Below are positions 33,116-44,582 of a stretch of DNA of 64,000 bases, one piece after another (position 1 is the stretch's first letter; every line of letters starts with the position of its first letter). The notes below the pieces were generated by a model. It was not told where the DNA came from. It saw only the letters and a list, made by a program, of their open reading frames with translations, and did not search any database. The stretch spans positions 124,001 through 188,000 of the forward strand of contig JAAVVG010000025.1 in the NCBI GenBank assembly GCA_012976225.1. The letters run 5' to 3'. This DNA is from Golubevia sp. BC0850 (taxonomy: Eukaryota > Basidiomycota > Exobasidiomycetes > Golubeviales > Golubeviaceae). Position numbers and translations under genes: made by a program.

Positions 33116-35910
33116 ATGTCAAACCGACCTCGAAGATCGATTCGACCTCCAGCGATCTCTGGAGTTGGATCTCCTGGAGTTGGATCTGGAACTTCCACTC
33201 CAACTTCGAATCAACAATCCAATAACTCTAATGGATTCTCAACCTCAACTTCTTCAGGCATTCCAAGTTATTCTTATTCATCAGCTACACCTCATTCAAT
33301 GTCAATCACTAAACTCAATCCATCCTCCAATTCTAACTCTACCTCATCTTCATCTAAACTTCCACCATCATGGCTGATCTCTTCAGATTCAACTCCCTTT
33401 ACACCCAATTTACCAATTGGACCAGGTCAAGCAAAATATTCTACTTTCGCATCGAGAATGAGAGCAGGTGTCACTGGATTAATGACTCCAATCCCTTCTT
33501 CAGAAGGTGAATTAAAAGATCCTTTAGGTGGTAGAATTAGAGATAGAGCTGCTGAAAAGGAGAAAAGAATGTTACAAAGGGATAGAGATAGTAACAACGT
33601 GACTGTGACTGCAAGTGGTAGAAGAAGTACTGTCAATTACAATGAAGATCAAGATGATTCAGATCTCTTAGTGGAAGAAGCCAAACCTAGACCTACTCCA
33701 GTGGTGCCACCTAAAGTTAAGGTATCAGATCCAATGCAACCTGAGATTGATTGGACTCATCAATATTTGGGAATGCCACCTCCTGGCAATAAGATCGTTG
33801 TTCGACAGGCTGCGGGGACGGCTCATCATCATTTGTGAGTAGGGAGGAGAGAGAGGGGAGCAAGGAGATTGGAAAATTGCTGCGTGAGGGTTGAAGCTGC
33901 TTCGTTATAGTCACGATCCGTCTTCTGAATACTCCTTATAGAATATCTACAAGACTCTCATCGAACAGCGACGTGTCTGCTGGCGTAAGAAAGGCTAATG
34001 CTCTTGCCACCTCCAACCTTCCTATCTCTCTTCTCAGCTCTGAAGCAGACCTAGCCCGAGCAGCTCTTCGGCCAGAAGTCCTGATTCCAATTCGGATAGA
34101 GCTAGAAACCGAAACTCATAGAATCAAAGACGTCTTCACTTGGAATGTCAATGGTGAGTCATCCCCTCGTTCCCCTCTCGTTCCCCTTCCCTCCATCTCT
34201 AACCTCCCCCCCTCCCTTTTGCAGAAACTCTACTCAAACCATCTCACTTCGCAGAAATCCTAGCAACGGACCTCAATCTCCCCTTCGATCCCTACGTCTC
34301 CCAAATTGAAGCTGCCATCTATCAACAGATCGAAGACTTAGGAGCTTTAGCTGAAATCCAATTAGGACCCGCAAAAGGTGGAATCTGGAGGAATTCTGAA
34401 GATCAAGAATTGGAAGAAACTCAACTTCATGACTCAATGGTTGTTTCGGGTTTTGGGATTGAAGGTAGAGATGGAAAAGAATCTAGACAATGGGATTATG
34501 GAATCAAGGAGGAATTTGAAAAGATTAAGGAGAAAGAATTGAAGAGACTGTGCGAGGACGGGATTGAGATGGAGAGGTTTAGAGAGGAGAAAGAAAGGTT
34601 GAGGATTGAGAGAGAGGAGGCGAAAGGGAAAGAGGGAGAAGAAGGAAATGACAATGAGAATGAAAACGAGAATGGGGAAGATGAGGATGAAGATGAAGAG
34701 GAAGAAGTAGATTTAATGGGAGAAGATTTAACTGTCGAGGAAATGATGGAACAGGATGAAATGATGACTGGAAAAGGTGATTGGGAAGATGATATTAGAG
34801 TGGTTGTTGATGTGAGTACATGAAGAAGTGCTTCGAAATCTTACGAGTGGTGGGTTACTGACATTTTTTCCTATTTCATCCTTTTAACAGTACGACCTGC
34901 ATATTCTACGCCATCATTTAAGAGACAAAATCGAATGGGATCTATGCTCACCTTTAACTCCAGAAGCCTTTTCCGAAAAACTTTGTTCAGATTTATCCCT
35001 TTCAAGTGAAGCAGCTTGCTTGATTTCTAATGCTATCAGAGATCAACTTTTGAATCATAAGAGAGCTGCGGTTGAATGCGATTTAATTGGTGGAGGTAGA
35101 ACTTGGGAAAAATCAGTTAGAGAGATTAAGAGAGGAGATTTCGTTGATGAGAAGAGGGAAAAGGAGAAAGCTAGATTGAAGGAACTTGGAGGTGAACCGG
35201 TGGAGAATGGAGCAGACGGGAAAGGGAAAGAGAAGGAGAAGGAGAAGGAGCCGGAGAAGGAGAGGCAGATAGAGGTGGAAGAAGTTCCTTTCAAGTCTAC
35301 TGGATTGGACGGGATCCCAAATCCTAGTTACAGATTCCATAAACATCCACAGGCTTCAATTTCTGCTAATCCTCAAGTGGATGGAGATCAAACTATGAAG
35401 ACTACTCAGGAAGGAATTTCTGCTCCAAGACCTCGATCTTCAAGATCTCGTTCTCGTTCTCCAACTCGACTCAGAGCAAGTAAATCTCCATCCCAATCTC
35501 AATCACAAATCCAATCTCAATCACAACCTCAAACTCAACCTAATTCTCTTCTACCTTCAACTTCAACTTCTCAAAACCCAACTCCTTCAATTCCACTCTC
35601 CCCTACTTCTTCTACTCATTCTTTGAAAGAAGAATTAACACTTCAACAAATCGAAGAAAAAATTCTTTCTCAAAGACACAGTGCATATATCACCATCAGA
35701 GAACTTCTGTCTAGAGGTCCAAGACCTTTAGAAGATGTTTGGAGAGATTGGTATGAAGGAAAGGAATTTGGTCCACTTCTTCAAAGATTGACAGAAGAGG
35801 ATTTAGGGAAATTGGAAATCGAAGCGATTCGAGCCGGGAGAAGGAATAGAAGAGAACAGGCGAGGTTTGGGGGTCCAAGTGCGGGCACTACCAGGTACAG
35901 AAATCGTTAA
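33116..35910 (+). CDS. SNF5: SNF5/SFH1-family chromatin-remodelling subunit
   Basis: Four exons: 33116-33834, 33942-34153, 34225-34811 and 34891-35910, 845 residues. After a Ser/Thr-rich N-terminus (MSNRPRRSIRPPAISGVGSP) comes the tandem SNF5 domain. Repeat 1 is LIPIRIELETETHRIKDVFT, WNVNETLLKPSHFAEILATD and AAIYQQIEDL, near residues 286-350. A long acidic Glu-rich insertion follows. Repeat 2 is DIRVVVDYDLHILRHHLRDK, IEWDLCSPLTPEAFSEKLCS and SEAACLISNAIRDQLLNHKR, near residues 500-570. The C-terminal part has an RSRSRSPT-type Arg/Ser/Gln stretch and a conserved-looking end (LEDVWRDWYEGKEFGPLLQR). These subunits hold SWI/SNF or RSC on the nucleosome acidic patch. Whether this is Snf5 or its RSC paralogue Sfh1 cannot be settled here. 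All junctions keep phase. Confidence 0.92.
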
Positions 35911-36560
35911 AGGAGATAGATAGTTGGGTGCAAAAGGCCGTCGCTATATTTTCTGCTCTTGATTTTGTTCTCCAGTGTATTCAATGCTGTTTTGTAATCA
36001 AATAAAGAAATCAACAATCTGCTCTTTTTGAGATTAGAATCTTCCTGATCGAGCACAATTAGAAAATGGATGCGATGTGTCAAACATTGCATCTTCGAAG
36101 ACACTGATCCCTACTGAAACGTGGTGTTGTTTCTCTGCAAGCAGCTGACTCTTGGACGATAAGTGAGGGCCATTGATAATGCCTTTACAAAAGAAAATGG
36201 CCGTGGTTTTCCGTGACTTTTGGCTGTGTTTCTCGGATTGGGGCGCGGAGGAGATTCGGAGAAGTGAGAGACGCCCTTCAGTAAAGCATTATCAAGGTAG
36301 GTAGGAAAGAAAGGCTGAGATCGTTGGTCCAAAACCACGTAAAAAAGAAAAGGAAAGAAGGAAGAAGGAAGCTTCTGGAAGGCTCTGGAAGGCAAAAGAG
36401 TCGCCATCAGCTGCGAATCGCTTGCGCGCGCACGTCCCTTTGAAGAGGACTTGACATCTCGGTCTGGTATAAATTCTCCACCTTGCTTTCTTTGCTTCCT
36501 TCTTCTTGAACATCTGCTTCTTCGAATCTCCCTCCTCATTACTCGTGTTCGAGTTCCGTC
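35911..36560. other. intergenic, no gene seen
   Basis: 3' flank of the SNF5-family gene. A 142-codon minus-strand frame (36111-36539) has no family resemblance. No repeat was recognised. Confidence 0.4.
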
Positions 36561-38191
36561 ATGCTCATCGTTCAGTGGAAGCCAACTTCAGACGAGAAAG
36601 AATCAGTTGGAAAACAGGATGCAGGTTTTGAGTGGAGGGAAAACGACTGCAGTACAGATGATCAAGAACAATATACAAGTCATCTCAAAGTTTTGAGATC
36701 GGTGAATGATGTTCAACTCTTCCAGGAAGATGGAAGTGCAAGAAGGAGAGCAATTCAGAGCGCGTTGTCTGGTGAGTGGCAAAATCGAACTAGGTACCAG
36801 ACTGGCGCACTACTAACTGTTGTTCAGTTCACAACAGAGTTTAAAGTTCTCGACTGCCTTCATCTACAGGACGAACTTTCCCGTTACCTTCGGCAGGTCC
36901 AACAATTGCTCGCTTTCCGGCAAAAAGACAAGAAAGAGCTGAGCCTTCCCCTTATCCCTTGGAAGTTCAAAGGAGCCCAGCCCCTATTTCCAACACTCTC
37001 TTCCATCCGCAAGCAGTCGAGAACATGCGAGGCGTCTTCCCTGGCGCCAGAGCCATCTCGAATAGGTTGGTGGGTGGGGACGACTGGGGGAGCCAGCCGA
37101 TCGGGAAGCTTGGTACTGTCCAGATCGAGAGCTGCCAAGCTCTTCAAAGCCTGGAAATTGGTGTCAGAGTTTCTCTAGCCACCCCGTCTTTCGTCGCAGG
37201 TCCAGGTTCAGCTCGTTTCAAGTCAGCTCTGGCAGGGTTCTGCTCGTAGCCCACGAATATCGAAGGGGGTCGATCAACAGCCGAGGAAGGAATCCATCTA
37301 CGTTGAAAAGGACTGAAGATCGGAGAGTTGCAGAGCTCCTTCGAAAAGACCCAGCCGGTGGAGGTAAGTTTGAACTTGATTTTGGCTTTTCAACTTGTCG
37401 GCACCAGAGGCCATACTGACACCTGCCCCTCTTTTCTACACCTCTTGAGTCTCTTCACACCAACTCCAATGGACCTTCCAGCTTACGCGAATGTTATGTC
37501 TCCAAAGGAAAGGTTCCCTCTCAAGAACAGCGGTCTTTTGCTGACAGCACTCTCGTCTGCCAGGGCGATCTGTGTACTTTGGGCTAACGACAAGTGGATA
37601 ACTCAAGAGCCTCTCCCTGGCATTTCCCCAATCGCTCTTGCAAATGGGAATGGAGTACTCTCTTCACTACGACAAATGGCAACTCTCACCTCCATTCAAT
37701 CTGGCGAGCCGGCTCCAGACGGTTTTCCTCTAGCTGTACTCCAAGCTTTGAAACAAGCAATCCATCACTCTCGTGACAATCCAGTCAAAGGCGTCAAGAT
37801 TTTCAGCTACGGGTGGAATCAAAAGAGGTGTGTTTCTCTAGCTCTGGAATTTCTCAAGGCAGACATGAGAGCGGCAAAATCTCCAGCTGCTCCGTCAGTT
37901 TCACAAAAAAGAAAGAGAGTTCCAGATGGAGATCGTTCAATAGACAACGAGCTGGATCAATACAGAAAGCTCAGTCTTTCGGAATGTGAAACAGAGACGG
38001 GAGATAGAGCTCAATCGAGAAATCGAACTTTATCCTCAACTCGACCCCCACCTCTTTCAATTCAAGAACCTCCAATTCGGCCCAGCTCGGATCCTCCAAG
38101 TCATTTCTCTAGTCTCTTCTCGACTCAGCCAGACTGTCCTCTTAAAACTGATTGGGACCGTAAGAGAACTCAGAGGAAAAATAAGACTTGA
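36561..38191 (+). pseudogene. unknown dispersed family, copy 3 (partial, uncertain model)
   Basis: The best block is 37469-38191, an open frame containing LLLTALSSARAICVLWANDK, VLSSLRQMATLTSIQSGEPA and PDGFPLAVLQALKQAIHHSR. These align in order with copies 1 and 2 (GLWNDVSWKEQ; VVGPLKEMARLTPSSSPTNG; NGFPPLVLKALLRSLARK; NGIPALALKALNQALEER). A basic KRKR stretch and a Ser/Pro-rich tail follow. Upstream, 36561-36769 (HLKVLRSVNDVQLFQEDGSA) aligns with the LTPEFGKNGS block of copy 2. The shared N-terminal block (HGCVPQTLPLDIS) is absent. Exons 36561-36769 and 36870-37249 can be joined in phase but end in a stop. Another frame at 37200-37369 is open up to a gtaagt donor but cannot be joined in phase. 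The copy is probably incomplete, but a shorter protein from 37469 could be expressed. No known domain. Confidence 0.4.
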
Positions 38192-40038
38192 GAAGCAAAG
38201 ATGTACGTTGGAGCGACTGGAAAAGTGAGTTTTGAACGAGCTTTGACAGTTTCGGATATCGAGATGGAATGGAGATATGGAAGTTGACAATCGACCAATC
38301 TTTTCCTTCTCAATCAGACCTTTTCTGACTTTCAATCCGACACAAAGTCTCGAGCTCCAATATCTGAAGGCTAGAACCAACCCCTCTCTCATTCAAGGAC
38401 TATCATGCAGCACTTCACCCAAAGCACAATTTCGAAACAAACTCAGTAGGTTCCCTTCAACAATGCTGTTCTTCAAGAATCATGTCTTTTCAACAACCTT
38501 TTCTCCCAGAAACTCTCTTCCGTCGAACCTGTCTCGTAACTATGAATCCTAGGTTTCTCACATCGTCGCCTTCAAAGTCTTCGACTTTCTTCCACGGAAT
38601 AATTTTTCCACGGAATAATTTTGTTACACGTCACTTGGGTCACTAAATCTGTCACTGTCGTTACTCTTCCCACCTTCTCCCTTTCGTTTCTTGACGACTT
38701 TGTCTCATGTTCTGCTCGAATAATAGATCTTCGCCTTTGTCTTTCCCATGATTGTGGCTTTAATCCATTCACTCACACAAGCTGCGAACGTGATCAATCC
38801 CCACTGAGAGCCCAACAGAAGCTCTACCGCAGACAGATGACAACAGAGTCTGAAGAGAAGGCGAGACGGTATAGCCTCGCGAACTGACGAGCTCGCCTTG
38901 TCTAGAACTGAGTGAATTTGATGGCGAACTAAGGTGGCAATCAATCCGGAAGCCTTTCGCTGGAAAGAAGAGAGCAAGGAGAGAGAGAGAACAAGGGAAG
39001 GACTTGGAAGCAGAGAGCTCATCCTCATACCTTTCTTCTCCGACTCTCCTGACTCTTATACACTGGCGCATGCAGCCAACTTACCCGGCGTAAGCGGAAA
39101 GATCTCTACATAAGAGCCACCCTCTGCTCATGCAAGTCATCTCTTATCACTTCTCAGAGTCTCTCTTTCCTTAGAAGAGAACATCTCTTATCCCTGCCTA
39201 ACGCCATCATCTTCATACCATCTGCCCTCTACGTCGGGAATATGCAGATAAGAATCAAATTTCTGATACTTACTCACAGGAGGACAAGCCATCAGACCCA
39301 GCGCTGCTTCTTCCAACCGACATGCGCCATCTTCCCTCTCTGTCTTGCCCCTTCCCTTCTGTTACCTCAGATATCGACACGATGAATGGGTCAGCCCAAA
39401 GACTTTTCGTTCCTTGAGACAGGCGTTGGATAATTTTGATACTTGATTGGAGAATGTTTGACCTCTGAAAGAAGGAAGCGGACATGGGCTTGAGGGAACA
39501 ATCGCTTGGGCTAGATCATTGGGTACTGCAGTTCAAAGGCTGATGGCGATGGGTACTCCTGTTGAAACATTAGGAAATCGAAAAAAGAAGGAGGTTGATG
39601 CCTGATTGGGTGAAGTGAGGGATCGAGAGAAGCTCGTTTTGAATTTTTGTTAGCCGCTTTACCCTCTTCCTTTCTTACTCTTCACTAAGAATCACCTTTT
39701 CTCTCTTGATCTCTTCAAAATCTTTACGGAAAAGGCTGGCAAGTAGCTTTCGTCTCAATTAACAGCCTCTCCTAGACGAGCTCGGAACGAGACTCCTCGA
39801 GCGAAGAACAGCTTACAAGTTACAGCACTGCAAGTATCATCTTTCGACCTCAGTTCAATCTCTTCCTTAGCAATGACTAGCTCTACCAAAGGTAATTTAA
39901 CCAAGAGCTTTGAGAATCCGATCGAAGTCGTCTCTTTGGTTCCTCTCCTTCAGATGATCTAACACCAGCTCTCTCGCTCTCATCACTATCCTCTAACCTC
40001 TATGTCTTCGTCATCTTCATTCGCGAAGGTCACTTAAG
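38192..40038. other. long intergenic region with short tandem repeat
   Basis: About 1.85 kb without a supported gene. A 16-base unit is tandemly duplicated at 38589-38620 (ttccacggaataattt twice). Frames up to 107 codons have no family features. The last about 170 bases are the leader of the F-box gene at 40039, including a small upstream ATG frame at about 39872 with a gtaattt donor-like site. Confidence 0.4.
38589..38620. repeat. 16-base tandem duplication
   Basis: The unit ttccacggaataattt is present twice, head to tail and identical, in the intergenic region before the F-box gene. Confidence 0.9.
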
Positions 40039-41371
40039 ATGGAGCAACTACCCTCAGAAGTGGTCTCTTCTACTTTCAGTCACCTCTCTACTATCGAACT
40101 GGGTTTAACTATGAGTGTTTGCAAAGGATGGAAGGAGGTCCTTCTCAACACTTCAACTCTCTGGAGACACATCGATCTACCGACCCCAAAGCACACTGTC
40201 AAGATCATCGAGGTGTTCGCTTCACGTTCTAGAAATACTCTGGTATCAATCAAGGGTACAGCAGACTTTAATGCACAAGAAGCTAAGAAGGTCTTCTGTT
40301 TACTGGAACTCTCAAAACGGACTGTAAGAGCAATAGATCTTCGTTTAGATGATTTCGCCAATGATTATCTTCCTCTGATTAGGCTGGGTGGCTGTTTAGA
40401 TGATGACTGTTACGCGGAAGATTGTGCAGATTATGAATTCTTTCACCGCGTTCTCCTCTTCTTTCAATCCTTTCCGAAGTTAGAGCGTTTAAATCTCACT
40501 GGGTCTCAACTTCCTGAAGTCGAGGTTGATGTTCTGGGAGATCTGGTCGTGTTTGGAACAGAGACAACAGAAGAACGTGGTTGGTCAGAGGAGAAGATTA
40601 GATGGCTCTCAAAATTGAAGGTTGCTAGTGTGTACATCGATACTGCACAAGGATTCGCGGCCCTGTCACGTGTTCTCTCAGCTTGTACATCCACTCTTTC
40701 ACACCTCCAGATTCAAGGCTTCATTGAGAAGATCCTTTCTGCTATGACGCTGAATCATTTAGAACACCTGGAAGTCGACAACAATTTTTTTGATGAAATT
40801 TTCGAGAAGGTGGAACTGCCAAACCTCAAACACATCAATCTTTACCAGGGATCGTCAATTTTAGAGAGCAAGCATAAATATTTGAAATCTTTGCTGATTG
40901 AAGCTTGGGAGGATGAAACGGGTGAATCGCAGAAGATGATAGTCTCACCCAATCTGAGAACTTGATTCGAATAATCAGATGTCAAGAATCCACTTTAAAG
41001 AAACTTCAGCTATCCAGGAAAAGTGATGATTACCCAACTTTCTCCTCCATTGACTTCTTCCTTCGGTATCTTCAAGTCGGTTTAGCCCTTCCACCACCTT
41101 TACCTCTTTTATCTCAACTCTCAATCAGCAAAGATCTAGTTTTGATGCCAATCTTTGAGCCGAAGTGCTTCTGTCTCGTAATCATTCTTCCAGAAATTAA
41201 AAATCGAAAGAAGCAGATGAAGAAAGGTGCTCAAGTTTGACTCTTCGTCTAGAATCGGGTCACTTCGAAGCTTTCAAGACTGCCGAGAAAGCTCTCCTGT
41301 CAAGATGCTCTAGAGGAATGATAGAAACTGCTGGGAAGACAAAGGTTGAACTCTGGGATGGGAAGCAGTAG
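40039..41371 (+). CDS. F-box/LRR protein, copy 2 (best preserved)
   Basis: An open frame 40039-40965 gives 308 residues. It has an N-terminal F-box (MEQLPSEVVSSTFSHLSTIE, VCKGWKEVLLNTSTLWRHID), then leucine-rich-repeat-like segments: FPKLERLNLTGSQLPEVEVD, WLSKLKVASVYIDTAQGFAA, LSRVLSACTSTLSHLQIQGF, LNHLEHLEVDNNFFDEIFEK, LPNLKHINLYQGSS. It stops at VSPNLRT. Homology to the other copies continues immediately downstream in another phase (40930-41370: SENLIRIIRCQESTLKKLQL, FFLRYLQVGLALPPPLPLLS, TLRLESGHFEAFKTAEKALL, ETAGKTKVELWDGKQ), so the ancestral protein was about 430 residues and this copy has probably lost its C-terminal third through a frameshift near 40925. F-box proteins of this type link substrates to the Skp1-Cul1 ubiquitin ligase. 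The first 61 residues are identical to copy 1. Confidence 0.65.
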
Positions 41372-42281
41372 GGACGAATGGGAGGAGCCGACGAAGTTTT
41401 GCTGTACGCTTTGAGGCTGAAATTGAATTGCTTCTGCTGTTGGATGTTCTTACATAGAGTGGACTGCTTTACTTCCTAAGCTGTCTTCAGACCAGCTTTT
41501 CGAGAGCCAAAATTTCTCTCTTTCACGCTGACCCAGATCATTCAACTTCCAAAGTCGAACAACGATCTTCACCGGTGAATCCGAGCTCCCGCGTTAAAGC
41601 TCTGTGACGTACAAGAGACGATAGTCAAAGAAACAGCTCTTTTATCTTGAACCGAATTCTGCAACCTTGGAGACAGGTTCGAACGTAAGGATAAGGTCCT
41701 GCACTCACTACGTCTTTTAATGCCCGTCTGTCAACTGCGGCCAAAGCACCAACGAATTTTAGATGGTCGCTCGATCCGACTGCCAGAGAAAGAAATAGGC
41801 AGCCTCTTAAACAGCACATTGAGGTTGAGGGTGTTTGGAGAACCACTTTCAAGACTTGATGAGGGTTTGAATCCGAAGCTGCTTGTGGGTGATTCTTGCC
41901 ATCGAAAGGAGGAAAGGTAGGAGTAGTAGCTGCTCACAATTCAAATTCTCTGTTTGCAAAGTAAACTTCTTTTCTGGAGCTTGAGTGGAGCACAGAGAAA
42001 GAACAGTATAAATGATAGACCTTCTCCAAGCAGCACTGACACTTTCAGCCTATTTCTGCGACATCTCTTCGTCGAGCAATTCAGTTCTGTTTCCCATGTC
42101 ATCCTTCATGTTCTTAACTTCGACGTTGATTTGACTGAAATTATTCCATCTAAAGAATCGTAATCATAGAAAGGATCGGAAGGAGATGTCTAGAATCTTG
42201 ATGTTCATGCCTAATTTGACGATTTGAAGCCATCTTGCGTTGTAAACTTTAACTGATTTCTCGTTTATTTTGTTTTGTTTC
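41372..42281. other. gene-poor stretch with possible coding relics
   Basis: No complete gene. A minus-strand frame at 41625-41852 (SSDHLKFVGALAAVDRRALK) with a possible donor could be a relic of the F-box-like gene to its right, but this is not firm. Confidence 0.3.
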
Positions 42282-42632
42282 CTATTGTTGGTCGATTTTG
42301 GCTTTGAAATCGATGATGGAGAGTCTCTCTAATCTGGGAAGCGTAGCAATTGAGTTGAAGGCTGCCTTAGCAATTGGACTTGGATTCGCTGCATCTTCAA
42401 CGTCTACTATTAGTCTCTTGATCCTTCTTTTAACATCTGGTCTGGCCTCCATCCATTGAGTCCTTTCGGAGAGGGATTCGTCGAAGGAACCGGATGGACG
42501 AAGAGTTGAGAAACGTAGAGGAGAGGAGATTGGATAGAAGTCTTGACAGACTAGAACTAGGTCCTCGGAAGAAATGGAAGCTAGCTCGAACTACATAGAT
42601 AAGATCTCTTGAGGAAGTAGACGTAGAGACAT
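42282..42632 (-). pseudogene. F-box domain relic of a second type, with in-frame stop
   Basis: One frame of 117 codons from ATG 42632 to TAG 42284-42282 contains a single internal TAG at codon 14 (42593-42591). Around it the sequence reads LPQEILSM-stop-FELASISSEDLVLVC QDFYPISSPLRFSTL, a good F-box core (LP.EIL..f......DL..vC..F..i). It continues SLSERTQWMEARPDVKRRIK and RLIVDVEDAANPSPIAKAAF, ending LPRLERLSIIDFKAKIDQQ. This differs from the MEQLP family in the window. The codons after the stop are well preserved, so the stop is either recent, read through, or a base-call error. Downstream parts expected for an F-box/LRR protein are not recognisable. Confidence 0.55.
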
Positions 42633-43114
42633 GGCTGGTAGACGACGACGTGATTTAAAGAGAATGGATATTAACCTGGATCGACTGCTTTTGAGAGTTT
42701 GTTGATGACTGCTCCAAGACGTGCTCTTGCGAAGTCTGTTCAGCACCTGAAAAATGGAGGAATAGAAAGTGAGCGGACATTCCAAGCAGGAAGACGATGG
42801 AACCCCACAAGTGTAGGAAGCCAGAGCGAAGCGAAGGTTCTCTGTTGAAAAGGGCAGACAGGATGCAGACTCTTTCTTCTATCGTACTCACCTAGATAGA
42901 GAAACGTTCAGAGCGTGTCGAACAGTAAAAGAAAGGGCGGAATGGTTCGAAGAAAACCGACAAGGAGCCTGCGACAACTTAAAAGAAGCGTGGCGCAGGA
43001 GTCGCAAATAACACACAACATTTGCGCATCAAATAAGCTGCTAGACGAGATTCACTCACGGAATTTCATTCAGTTAATCGGAGAACAGATTCCAAACTTG
43101 AACGACTCGGAAAG
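42633..43114. other. intergenic, no gene seen
   Basis: Between the F-box relic and SFM1, divergent. Only short frames. Confidence 0.4.
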
Positions 43115-44438
43115 ATGAGCGTCTCGGATAGGAAACGTCCAGAGTACGTCGTTGAGCATATGGAAGAGGATGATCCTGATGCACCTGCCAAGTTCCCGAC
43201 GTGGGCACTATTAGAGTGAGTAGCAGCTTGATAGACATCGAATAGTTTCATGAGCTGGACTTAGAAGGAGCAGGTATGAGAAAGGTGTTGTGGTTCAGGG
43301 ACGGGACAGAGGTAGAAGAGTTTTGAAAAACTTTCCTCAGTACGCTTCCATGCTTGATTGTTGTTCTGAACCTCGAAAGCTATTTAACTTTTGGATTCTC
43401 TGTATTTCGGCACTCTTCTTCATCCTCACAGGGTAAGTCTCTTGTCTCCTAAGATCTTTCCGTTTCCCTCCTCTCACTCTCACTCTCTCTTCCCTCATAG
43501 TATCGTCACATGCTGGAACTTGTAGGATCGGGTTCCACAGTTCACTTCACATCGCTTTCGAAAGCTTCTTTGGAGTCTCTTCGGAAAGAGCTTTCGTCCT
43601 CGGCCTCCTCTTCTTCCTCGAGTCCAGCAGCAGCATTCGAGCTTCACACCTCTTCGATTACAACTCTCATGTCCGAGAGGAATTGGGAACTCAAGAAGGT
43701 CTGCCTCTTGGATCCAAGAGCTCCGAAATCTCTGAGTGTCAGAGATGCTGGTTTCAACGCTGAGAAACTCCAGAGGGTTTCAGAAGATGAAGAAATCTTC
43801 ACTCACTTTCTATTCGGAGGAATCTTGGGAGATGACCCTCCCAGAGATAGGACAGCTAGTCTTAGACAGCTAGGATTCCCAGGAGTGAGTCTTCCATGAG
43901 TCTCCTTTCGCTCTTGATAGATGTATGCCACTTTCTGTTCTTCTTTTCTGACATGCCCTCCCTTCTGCCCTTCCTACGCAACAGCGTCATCTAGGAACTG
44001 TTCAAATGACAACAGATACTGCTATGGGAGTCACGAAGAGAGTAGTCGAAGACGGTCTTCATATGAAGTTAGAGAAAAAAGATGGTGAACGCAAAGACGA
44101 GGAGAAAGGTGAAAGTCTGACTTGGGTGAATCAGCCTGAGCTCAAGTTTGGGGGTGGAGAATCTGTGAGTGATGCCTTTCAACTTCATCTTAGTCGAACG
44201 TAGCTCGATCGATATCTTGAAGCTCTGACCATCAGACCTCTGCGTTCCTTTCCTTCTCTTTCTCTACTCTGGCTCCTCTTCAAATGTCTTTCGCCTGTCT
44301 CTCAATGAAACACAAAAGGTGGAGATGCCATTCAGATACATGGCGGAAGACCCATCGGCGAAAGTTCTGAGACCTCTCATGCCGAAAGGTATGAGAGAGC
44401 TCATCAGATCCGACCTCGACAGAGCCTTTGAATTCTAG
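43115..44438 (+). CDS. SFM1: SPOUT protein-arginine methyltransferase Sfm1
   Basis: Five visible exons: 43115-43215, a single base at 43432, 43501-43884, 43985-44164 and 44319-44438, 261 residues. The start MSVSDRKRPEYVVEHMEEDD fits the family N-terminus. FPTWALLEYRHMLELVGSGS is restored only if one G is spliced in between exons 1 and 3. VHFTSLSK, CLLDPRAPKSLS, the knot signature FLFGGILGDDPPRDRT, LRQLGFPGRHLGTVQMTTDT, VEMPFRYM and LMPKGMRELIRSDL follow. Yeast Sfm1 monomethylates Arg146 of ribosomal protein Rps3 and is a SPOUT-fold enzyme. The exon 3 frame has a stop (tag, 43498-43500) immediately before TAT at 43501, so its start cannot be moved upstream, and exon 1 has no alternative in-phase GT donor. 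It is convergent with the hydrolase ending at 44583. Confidence 0.92.
43432..43432 (+). other. SFM1: candidate single-nucleotide exon (G) of SFM1
   Basis: The local sequence is 'catcctcacag|G|gtaagtct', a strong acceptor and a strong donor separated by one base. Exon 1 ends GA (then gtgagtag) and the next exon starts TAT after 'ccctcatag', so one base is required to read GAG-TAT (the conserved L-E-Y-R-H). Flanking introns would be 43216-43431 (216 bases) and 43433-43500 (68 bases). Confidence 0.75.
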
Positions 44439-44582
44439 AGGAAGGATGATCGTCTCATCAAATCACGCTTGTCTTTATAGAATGTCACAGATAATTTATC
44501 TTTTTTCAGACTAGATTTATGCAAGTGAAGGAATTGGAAAGAACGAATTTTACATATCCCGAAGACAGCCAATCTGTCATCT

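Noticed and set aside
33001-33377. 128-codon frame overlapping the start of the SNF5-family gene
   Set aside because: It overlaps the SNF5 first exon in another phase; the MSNRPRRSIRPP frame continues into the conserved domain and the other does not.
36111-36539. 142-codon minus-strand frame
   Set aside because: Basic, aromatic-rich shadow-like sequence in the 3' flank of the SNF5-family gene; no motif recognised.
40974-41371. Treating the region after the F-box copy 2 stop as a separate downstream gene
   Set aside because: Its codons align with the C-terminal part of the other F-box copies, so it is the out-of-phase continuation of the same gene.
41659-41700. GGTTCGAAC box resembling a tRNA T-loop or internal promoter
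   Set aside because: No matching acceptor stem or A box could be placed at the right distance.
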